A stretch of 64,000 bases of DNA from Poriferisodalis sp965237655 (GTDB taxonomy: Bacteria; Actinomycetota; Acidimicrobiia; Acidimicrobiales; Poriferisodalaceae). The notes under the pieces were generated by a model that was given only the letters and a program-made list of their open reading frames with translations, was not told the origin of the DNA and did not search any database. Both the position numbers and the translations under genes were made by a program. The DNA is taken from assembly GCF_965237655.1 (NCBI RefSeq), contig NZ_CBDEGB010000002.1, positions 2,294,001 to 2,358,000 on the forward strand. Direction: 5' to 3'. Positions 44,537-53,300 of this stretch are shown piece after piece; the stretch's first letter is position 1, and each line of letters starts with the position of its first letter.

Positions 44537-45067
44537 ATGACGCCGCCAGTCCACATGGCAGTCTTCGAGCCGTTGCCGGACGCAGTCGTGCAACTCGCGG
44601 CATGCCGTGGTGCACCTCCCGAATGGTGGTTCCCCGAGTCGACCCGAGCCGAGACCCGACACGCTTTGGAGATATGCAGCTCCTGTGCGGTACGAGACGA
44701 CTGTCGGGCATGGGCAGCGCGGCAGCCCCGTTCGCTGCTGCACGGCATCTGGGGAGGCGCTGTGCACGGCCGAACTCCCGATCCCGATCCCAATCCGGAG
44801 CATTGCCGCAACTGCCGGGCACGTATCGACGACCGGGTGCCTCAGGCGAGGTACTGCTCGTCGTGCCTGCCCGAACATCGTCGAGCCCGGATGCGCTCAA
44901 GTGATCGCAGACGCAGAGGCCGCCCCCAACAGCGGTGCTGCGTCGACTGCGCGCGCAGCATTGAGCACCGAGATCCACGCGCGCTGCGCTGCGAATCGTG
45001 TGCACGCGACAACCGACGCATGAAGAACAGGCTGTACATGAGACGAAAAAGCCGTGAGCAGCACTGA
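44537..45067 (+). CDS. WhiB-like protein with two extra C-terminal zinc ribbons, left copy
   Basis: The N-terminal 85 residues are WhiB: QLAACRGAPPEWWFPESTRA, LEICSSCAVRDDCRAWAARQ and the turn LLHGIWGGAVHGR. The four cluster cysteines are present. Instead of the usual short basic tail, the protein (176 residues) continues with two CxxC...CxxC units: EHCRNCRARIDDRVPQARYC then SSCLPEHRRARM, and RCCVDCARSIEHRDPRALRC then ESCARDNRR. It ends in a basic tail (RRMKNRLYMRRKSREQH). The extra ribbons probably bind zinc and DNA or RNA. The start is ATG 44537; 44555 is possible. Confidence 0.82.
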   Translation: MTPPVHMAVFEPLPDAVVQLAACRGAPPEWWFPESTRAETRHALEICSSCAVRDDCRAWAARQPRSLLHGIWGGAVHGRTPDPDPNPEHCRNCRARIDDRVPQARYCSSCLPEHRRARMRSSDRRRRGRPQQRCCVDCARSIEHRDPRALRCESCARDNRRMKNRLYMRRKSREQH

Positions 45068-45075
45068 AGCGCGCC

Positions 45076-45633
45076 TCATGCGGCGACGCGAACCACCTTG
45101 CATTTGACAGAGGCGGCGGGTGTCCCCGAGCCCGGTGCAGGAGCGGGTGCGGCTGCGGGCGATCTGGGCTCGGGCGCCTTGGTTGTCGCGCAGCCATCTG
45201 GCAGCACGGTCCAGAGCTGGGGGCTGCCCAGGCGGCCCAGGCCATGGTGGTAGCCGGGCCGCAGCTGTTCGAGATCGGCGTGAAGCTGGTTGATCTGCCG
45301 GGTGCGGTCAGCGACGAGTTCTCGCCGATAGCGCACCAAACGGCGCAGCTCCTCGATGGCTCCATCGGGCCGCGGCGGGGGCAGGCAGTGCTCGCGAAGA
45401 CCGACCCGGGCGATCGCCAGCGCGTCGCCGGGATCGGTCTTGGAGCCAGTGCGCTGACGACGCCGAGCTGCCGCTGTCATGTGCGGGGGCACCTCGACGA
45501 CCTCGCTGCCTGCGTCGGCCAGGACCCCAGCAGCGGACCGACGACACCGGCCGCTGTGCGCACCGGAACCGCCCGCAGCAGCGCCCGAAGGCTCCGAGTC
45601 AGGTCCCGTCCCGATTCGGGCGAAGCGACCCAC
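45076..45633 (-). pseudogene. Partial IS110-family transposase, left copy
   Basis: Only the middle of the DEDD domain remains: ADAGSEVVEVPPHMTAAARR, GSKTDPGDALAIARVGLREH, LVRYRRELVADRTRQINQLH and ADLEQLRPGYHHGLGR. The beginning with the first catalytic aspartate and the whole C-terminal serine domain are missing. It is a different subgroup from the intact IS110 at 4896. Confidence 0.75.
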
Positions 45634-45749
45634 ACGGGGCGCATGATTCTCGACGCCGGTGATGCCGTTGCGGTCGAGGTCGGTCGCGACGAGGCCTGGT
45701 CGGGGCCTCGGCCCGCGGTCCTTGGCTTGCTCGCGTCAAGACTGCGCTT

Positions 45750-45809
45750 AGAGGGTCAGTGGATAGGTGGGGGTGGGGGTTGCCATCGGTTGCGGTGGTT
45801 GATGAGTTT
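45750..45809 (-). mobile_element. 60-bp 3' end of the IS5-type element
   Basis: These bases mirror 56286-56345, the last transposase codons and right terminal repeat of the IS5 element at 55373. The rest of this IS5 copy is missing; an IS3-type element starts at 45808. Confidence 0.85.
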
Positions 45810-45831
45810 TGTCCCGTGTCAAGTTTGTTGC

Positions 45832-46804
45832 TCAGGTTTCGGGGGTTTCGGTTTGAGTGTCGGGGGTTTGCTGGTGTGCGTCGAGGGGGCGGGCCCAGTC
45901 GAGGCTCTCGTGGGGTCGGATTCGGTTGTATTCGTCGATGAAGTCGGCGGCGTGGTCGGCGAGGCCGATGCCGTCTGCGATGTCGTGGCGGTAGAGCCGT
46001 TCGTATTTCAATGCTTCGAACCAGCGTTCGATCACTCCGTTTGTGTGCGGCGACCGGTGCCTGGTTCTTACGTGCGAGAAGTGGGAGCGGTCGGCGAACC
46101 AGCGGGCGACGGCCGCTGATTTCATGGCCGGGCCGTTGTCGGTCACGATCACGATCGGGGTCGATCTCGCCGGTGTCGTCGTCGGTGCAGTCCTCGACGA
46201 GCCGGTGCCCCAGCAGTTCGCTGGCGCGGGTCTCGGCAGCGTCGAACGCGGCGCACAGGTCCCCGGCGGTCTGGGTTGCGCTCACCGGGCACGCCAACAC
46301 GAGCTTGGTGACGTAGTCGACCACGCCGCCGAGCTGCCAGGTGCCCTCGGTTCCAGTCTCGAACTCCGAGAAATCGGCCTGCCATACCCGGTTCGGTCTC
46401 GACGGGACGTCAGCGAAGACAGCTCTGCGGGCCTTGGCCAGCTGGCGACGCTCGGCCTGGTAGCGGACCGGCTGCAGCAGCCCCCGGCGGGCCATTGCCC
46501 GTCTGACCGATGATTGGGACCCGAACTCCCAGCCGGCATGGCGGCCCATCGCCCATATCTTGCGATGCCCCCAAGCCGGCCACTCCGCGGCCAGCTTCGC
46601 GACCGCCGGCTCGATCCGGTCCACGACCGGCGCCGGCCACGGCCCCTTGGGCGGGTCACCGGCGCGATGCTTGGCCAACCGGTGCTGATAGGTCCGCCGG
46701 GGCACGCCGATGAGAGCCGCGAACCTCGTGATGGGCATGCCCGCGCCAGTGCGGATCATCTCGAGGTCCTCGACGGGGGGAGATACTCCGCCCCTTTCCT
46801 CCAC
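45832..46804 (-). pseudogene. IS3-type OrfB transposase broken by a one-base insertion
   Basis: The first part (46804 to about 46160) has an HTH_21-like region (AALIGVPRRTYQHRLAKHRA) and RVWQADFSEFETGTEGTWQL (first catalytic D). The second part, in another frame (46152 to 45832), has VIVTDNGPAMKSAAVARWFA (second D) and HTNGVIERWFEALKYERLYR (E). Removing one base from the four-G run at 46157-46160 restores the frame (..EIDPIVIVTDNGP..). The frameshift lies within the catalytic core, so this copy is probably inactive. Confidence 0.88.
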
Positions 46805-47070
46805 ACCCGCAACTCCACATGGGCTTCGCCCAAAGCGGCCTTGAGCTCCTCGTTCTCCGCTTCGAGCTCGACCTCGCGAGACGTCCGGCGCTTGCGGCCC
46901 TGAGCCAGGCCCTCCCGCCCGGAGTCCAGCAATGCCCGCTTCCAGTTGTGCACCGACTGCTCACTGACTCCGGCCTTGCGGCCAGCCTCAGCCGCGGACA
47001 GCTCGCCCCGCAGCACACTCATCACCACCTGGAGCTTCTGCTCCGGGGACCTGTTCGACGGTCTGGTCAT
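46756..47070 (-). CDS. IS3-type OrfA
   Basis: The 104-residue protein has a helix-turn-helix (EQKLQVVMSVLRGELSAAEA, GRKAGVSEQSVHNWKRALL) and a coiled-coil tail (EVELEAENEELKAALGEAHV). It overlaps orfB by about 50 bases, the usual arrangement for programmed frameshifting to OrfAB. Confidence 0.9.
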   Translation of the reverse strand: MTRPSNRSPEQKLQVVMSVLRGELSAAEAGRKAGVSEQSVHNWKRALLDSGREGLAQGRKRRTSREVELEAENEELKAALGEAHVELRVWRKGAEYLPPSRTSR

Positions 47071-47324
47071 CTGTTTCTCCTTGTCCGGAAATCAAACCCG
47101 AACCTGAGCAACAAACGATGACACGGGACAAATGTGATAGAATAGTAAGGCCAATGTGACGAAACAGTGACTTCTATATGTGCTCGGTAAGCCTGCTGTC
47201 GCGTTGGTGCGAAGGACCGCCGGCTTTTTCTGGTTCTGTTGTTCGTCCGAAGTCGAATGCCGCTCCAAGGCGCCGCGGAAGGCCGGGTTCGGCCACATCT
47301 CCGGTCGGCAACAGCAACTGAGCG

Positions 47325-50300
47325 GTGTCGAACGTCTTCCGGTTCCGTCCAGCGCTGGTCGGCGTTCTGCTGGCCGCCCTCTGCTTGCTCACGGTCGACC
47401 ACATGGCGGTCGCTCAGACCAGCACCGCTGAGGACTCCGAATGGGACGACCCCGGCGATTCCTCCATCACCCGCTACGAGGTGCTGCGGCGCAACCTGGC
47501 TGTCCACGCCCCCGGCCAGTTCGTGACGATCGACTCGAACACCGGCTCGCACGAAACCAGCGAGCAGTCGAACTACGTCCGGGCCGACACGCCTGCGGCT
47601 CCCAGCGTCGCGCAGACCGAGGCGGGGAACGGCGTCAGGCAGGTTCTCCCCGATGCCGAATCGACCGATGCCAACCTGAGCGCTCTGAGCGTGGGCGGCG
47701 AGAGCGTGGCGGGGTTCGACGCCGAGACCACGTCCTACCAGTTCGGCGTGGCCAACACGGTGTCGCAGGTGACGGTTGCGGGCGTCGCCGCCAACGCCGA
47801 CGCCACGGTGGCCTACAGCGGGACCGACGCCGACGGGGCCGACGGACACCAGGTGGATCTGAGCGTGGGCCGCAACGACGTGACCGTGACCGTCACCGCC
47901 AGTGACGGCGTCAGCACCAGGGACTACACCGTCAGCGTCAACCGAGGGTCGGACGCCCCCTTCGGCTGGAAGGCCGAGGACGACTTCGACACCCTGGAGG
48001 CAGCCGAGAACGTCGCAGCCAGGGGCATCTGGTCCGACGGCACGACCATGTGGGTGGGGGACGATGAGAACCGGAAGGAAAAGCTCTTCGCCTACACGCT
48101 GGCCACCAAGCAGCGGAATCCCGACGAGGACTTCAACACCCATATCTATCCCGGCAACACCAGCATCAGGGGCATCTGGTCCGACGGCGCGACCATGTGG
48201 GTGGTGGACTACAACAGCGATAAGGCCTTCGCCTACGTGCGGCCCGACGTCCCGGATGACGTGAATATGAATGTGGAGCGGGACCAAGACAACGACTTCC
48301 TCGCCATCCGTCTCCCGATGCAACGTGGGCCCTATTGGGTCTATGGCCTCTGGTCCGACGGCAGGACCATATGGATCTCGGACCCCGTGTTTGACGGGAT
48401 CTACGCCTACAACCTGGTCGACCGGCAGCGGGACCCCGACAAGGACATCGACCCCGCGCTGGGGGACGGGAACGCTCGGTCCGGTGACCTCTGGTCCGAC
48501 GGCACGACCATGTGGGTGTCGGACCGTACAAAGCTCTTCGCCTATGCGTTGGACACTGGGCAGCGGGACTCGGTCAGGGACTTCGTCGCCCTGGCGGTCG
48601 AGAACACCTCCCCCGCGGGCATCTGGTCCAACGGCACGACCATGTGGGTGTCGGACCGTTTTGCCGGGAAGATCCACGCCTACAACATGCCCGGCAATCC
48701 CGACCTGAGCGCGCTCAGCCTCAGCGCCGGGACCTTGACCCCCACGTTGACCCCCAACTTCCACCGGGTGACTAAATCCTATGCGGCGTCGGTGGAGCAT
48801 TCGGTGTCCACGATCACGGTGACCGCCACAGCGGTCGATGCGGGCAACGCCACGGTCGAGTTCCTGGACGCCGCCGACATGCCCCTGGTCGACGCCGATA
48901 TCGTGAACGACGGGCAGCAGGTGAACCTCGTCGTGGGCGACAATACGATCAAGGTCAAGGTGACGGCCGATGACGGCGTCGTGACCCGGACCTCCACGAT
49001 GATCGTGACCCGCGAACCGCTCAGCACCGACCTGAGCGCTCTGAGCGTGGACGGCAAGAGCGTGGCGGGGTTCGACGCCGATACCACGTCCTACCAGTTC
49101 GGCGTGGCCAACACGGTGACACAGGTGACCGTTGCAGGCGTCGCCCTCGACGTCGGCGCCGCAGTTACCTACAGCGGTACGGATGCCAACGGGGCCGACG
49201 GACACCAGGTGGATCTGAGCGTAGGCCGCAACGTCGTGACCGTGACCGTCGCCGACAGGGACGGCGGCAACACCAGGGACTACACCGTCAGCATCAACCG
49301 GGGCTCGGACGCTCCCTTCGGCTGGAAGGCCGAGGACGACTTCGACACGCTGAAGGCGGCCGGGAACATCGATCCCAGTGGCATCTGGTCCAACGGCACG
49401 ATCATATGGGTGGTGGACGACGAGGAGAACAAGCTCTACGCCTATGCGCTGGCCACCGGGCAGCACAACGCCGGCAGGGACTTCGATGCCCTGGAGGCGG
49501 CCGACAATACAAACCCCAGGGGCATCTGGTCTAACGGTACGACCATGTGGGTGTCGGACCGGTCGGACGAAGAGATCTACGCCTACGCACTGGCCACCGG
49601 GCGACGGGATGCCGACAAGGATATCGACAGCCTGGTCTCCGCCGGGAACACCGCCCCCGTGAGCATCTGGTCCGACCGCACGACCATGTGGGTGGCTGAT
49701 CCAGAGGACGACGAGATCTACGCCTACACGCTGGCCAGCGGGGAGGAGGTGGCCGGCAGGAAGCTCGACACCCTGAATGCTGCCAACAATAGAAGCCCTA
49801 GGGGTATCTGGTCCGACCGCACGACCATGTGGGTGGCGGACGAGGAGGATGACAAGCTCTACGCCTACGAACTGGCCACCGGGCAGCGGGACGCCGTCAG
49901 AGACTTCGACGACCTGGCGGCGGCCGGAAACAACGACCCCCGTGGCATCTGGTCCAACGGCACCACCATGTGGGTGGTGGACTGGCGCAAAGCCAAGCTT
50001 TACGCCTACAACATGCCCGGCAACCCTGACCTGAGCGCGCTCAGCATCAGCGCCGGGACATCGACCCCCACCTGGTCCCCCAGCTTCCAACGGTTGACGA
50101 CCGCCTATGCGGTGTCGGTGGCGAATTCAGCTTCCACGATCACGGTGACCGCCACGGCGGTCGATGCGGCCAACGCCACGGTCGAGTTCCTGGACGACGC
50201 CGACATGCCCCTGCTCGACGCCGACAGCGTGACCGACGGGCAGCAGGTGAACCTCGTCGTGGGCGACAAGACGATCAAGGTCAAAGTGACCGCCGGGGAT

Positions 50301-53300
50301 GGCGTCGTGACCCGGATCTACACGCTGACAGTGACACGTGAGGCGCCGGCGCCAGTCAGTTTCGGATCGTCGTCGTACAGCGTCGGCGAGGGCGAGTCGG
50401 TGACGGTGACGGTCAGCCTGGACCAGGCGCTTTCGGGTCAAGTCGTGGTCCCGCTGAACGTGACGGACGGCAGCGGCATCAGCGGCAGCGACTACTCGGG
50501 CGTGCCAGCGAGCGTGACGTTCGCAGCCGGCGCGATGTCGGCGACGTTCAGCTTCAGCGCCGGAGATGACGATCTCGTGGAGGCTGACGAGGATGTAACG
50601 GTGGCATTCGGCACGCTGCCCGAGGCGGTGATCGAGGGCAGCCCGGCAACGACCACGGTGACGATCACCAACGACGACGTACCGAACTGGGCACTGTCGG
50701 CGACTCGGGCGTCGATTACGGAAGCGGCCGTGTCATCGTCAACGGTGTCTGTCAGCAGCGGCGGCGTGACGTTCAGTAGTGAGAAGACGATCAACCTCGG
50801 CTTCGCGGGCACAGCGACCAAGGGCACGGACTACACGGTGGCCGACGAGACGCTGACCCTCGCCGCCGGTCGGAGTTCGGTGTCGACGACGGTCAGCGCG
50901 CTGGACGACAGCGAGTTAGATGTTGGCGAGACCATCCTGGTCACGGCGACGCTGGGCGGCTCGACGATCGGCACGCAACAGCTCATCACCGTCGTTGACG
51001 ACGAGCAGGCGGCGACAAGCATCGTGCTCGAGGTGTCGCCATCGGCGGTGGGCGAAGGCGCAGGCGCGGCGACACTGACGGTCGAGGGGACGCTGGACGG
51101 CGCGGGACTGACCACCGACACGGTGGTGTCGCTCACGCTGGCGGCAGGCACGGCGACGGAGGGCGACGACTACACGGTCGGATCGGCGACGGCGACGCTC
51201 ACGATCGCGGCGAGGGCGGTGTCAGGGACGGCCAGCTTCAGGCTGACGCCGGTCGACGACCGGATCGACGACGACGACGAGACCGTGACGATCGCGGCAT
51301 CGTCGACCTCGACGCTGCCGCTGTCGCCCGCATCGCTGACCGTAACGATCACCGACAACGACGAGCCCAACAACGTACCGGTGTTCGATCCGGCGACGCT
51401 CACGCGCCTCCTGGAGGAGAACAGCGGAGCCGGCGTCGCCGTCGGCGCGGCGGTGACCGCGACCGACGCAGACGATGACACGCTGTCGTATTCGCTGGAA
51501 GGCACTGACGCCGGGTCGTTTCGGATCGACTCCGCCAGCGGGCAGATCAGCACGGCGCCGGGCGTCACCTACGACCACGAGGCCAGCGGGAACAGCTATG
51601 TGCTGACGGTGACCGCCGACGACTCCCGCGGCGGCGAGGCAAGCGCGACGGTCACAATCGAGATCACCGATGTGGACGAGCCGCCGCCCCCGCCTGCCGC
51701 GCCGTCGGTGTCGCCGACGCGCGGCGAGACGGACAGCCTGGATGTGTCGTGGATCGCTCCCAGCATGACCGGCCGGCCGGATTTCAGCGGCTACAAGGTG
51801 CGCTACAGCAAGGGCAGCCGATGGGCTGACTGGCCGCACACGGGCACTGGCATCGTGGCGACGATCGACGGCCTCGACCCCGACACCAGCTACGACGTGC
51901 AGGTGCGCGCCATCAACGATGAGGGCGAGAGCGGCTGGTCCCCGCCGGGCGACGGCTCGACCTTCGCGATAGATGACCCGTGTTTGGAAGTAGGGCCGAC
52001 GCCGACGGTGGTCGCGGTGACTTCGGTGCCGATCGTGGTCCCGTCGACGACCGATGTCTATTTCGTGCTCTACGTGACGCACCGGCGGGACGGCGCTGAG
52101 GTGTGGACGCCGGTCGCGGTGACGTGGGGGAAGACCGGCACGACCACGCTCGGCGAGAACGTGGAAGCCCTGCCCTACACGCGTTACCGGGTGGAGCAGT
52201 ACGACATCACCGACCCGGCCGACATCGACGGCGACTGTGACGACGACCTGTCCGAGCTCGCGGCCCTGGGCAGAATGAACCCGCTGAACGCGGCGCCCGC
52301 GATCTTACGGAATGACGGAGCGGTGGCGATTCCCGATGGCGACACATTCGAGGAGCTCTCCTACACCGAGCCGGGCTCCGACTACGAATATGTGAAGTTC
52401 GCGCTGCTCGACATGGACACCGACCACCCGCTGCTCTACTTCATCAACTCGACGACCCACCTGCGGCATCCGGTCGTCTTGTTCCTGGACGCGATCGGCC
52501 ACACGAATCCGGACCTGCCCTGGGCCATCCTCGGTGAGATCGTCTACGACCCCGACCTGGTCGCGGCCGACGGCACGCAAGGCGTCTACTACTTCTGGTT
52601 GAATCGCTACGACGGCCGGTACACGTTCGACCTCTTGGACCGTGCCCATACGATGCTCACCGCCGCGATGCCGCTGCTGGGTGACAACATGCCGATGTAT
52701 ATCCCAAACCACCGGCTGCCGGGCTACCAGGCCGGCCTGGAAACGCTCAGGGCATCGCGCATCCCGCTCCTCTTCAACGAAGACGTCTTCCCCGACACGG
52801 ACTTCCTGGCCCTCAACTCCGAGGTCGGCTTCGGCCTGCTGCGTGTGATGGACCCGGGCGAGCGTCCCAGTCCGCTCAACATCGTGATCTACGAGTCGCT
52901 GCCCAACGAGCTGCCGCGGGTCGGCGGGATCATCACCACGGTGCCGCAAACGCCGCTCTCCCATGTCAACCTGCGCGCGGTGCAAGACAGCGTGCCCAAC
53001 GCGTACATCAAGGACGCGCTCGGGAAGGATGCGATCGACGCGTTGATCGACAGCTACGTGCGCTACGAGGTGACAGCGGACGGCTACGAGCTGCGGGCGG
53101 CGACGCTGGCAGAGGTGAATGCGCACCACGCCGCGTCCCGGCCCGCCCGCGCGCAGGTCCCCGAACGCGACCTCTCGGTCACCGAGATCACCCCGCTCAG
53201 CGACATCGGCTTCGACGACTGGCGCGCGTTCGGGGTCAAGGCGGCCAATGTGGCCGTGCTGGGGACGCTGGGCTTTACCGCGGGCACGGTGCCCGAGGGG

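Larger units (their letters stand above)
38095..45809 (-). repeat. Left arm of a giant inverted repeat (at least 7.7 kb)
   Basis: Every base x here corresponds to the complement of base 102095-x in 56286-64000. All reading frames of one arm recur exactly in the other, and I found a single difference: T at 42435 against G at 59660, a silent GAA/GAG change in the deacetylase gene. The inner edge is sharp at 45809, where an IS3-type element begins. The outer edge may lie further left, because the partner arm runs off the window. Confidence 0.97.
45808..47132 (-). mobile_element. IS3-type (IS481/IS3-like) element with frameshifted orfB
   Basis: The terminal repeats are TTTGTCCCGTGTCA (45808 on) and its inverse ending at 47132, with further identity (TTTGTTGCTCAGGTT) just inside. 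Length is 1,325 bp, containing orfA and orfB on the minus strand. It is inserted at a truncated IS5 end on the left; the right flank is the upstream region of the giant surface-protein gene. Confidence 0.85.

Noticed and set aside
44413..44811. Several overlapping minus-strand frames in 44153-45365
   Set aside because: They are antisense to the WhiB gene and neighbouring debris and show no domain; the WhiB cysteine motifs on the plus strand explain the region.
47950..50040. Regular DNA repeats that might suggest a CRISPR array
   Set aside because: They are about 150-bp protein-coding repeats in frame with conserved residues, not short palindromic repeats with unique spacers. No CRISPR array or cas gene was seen.
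47067..50090. 1007-residue minus-strand open frame rich in H, G, V and D
   Set aside because: It is the exact antisense of the giant surface-protein gene; its repeats mirror the plus-strand repeats and it has no recognisable domain.
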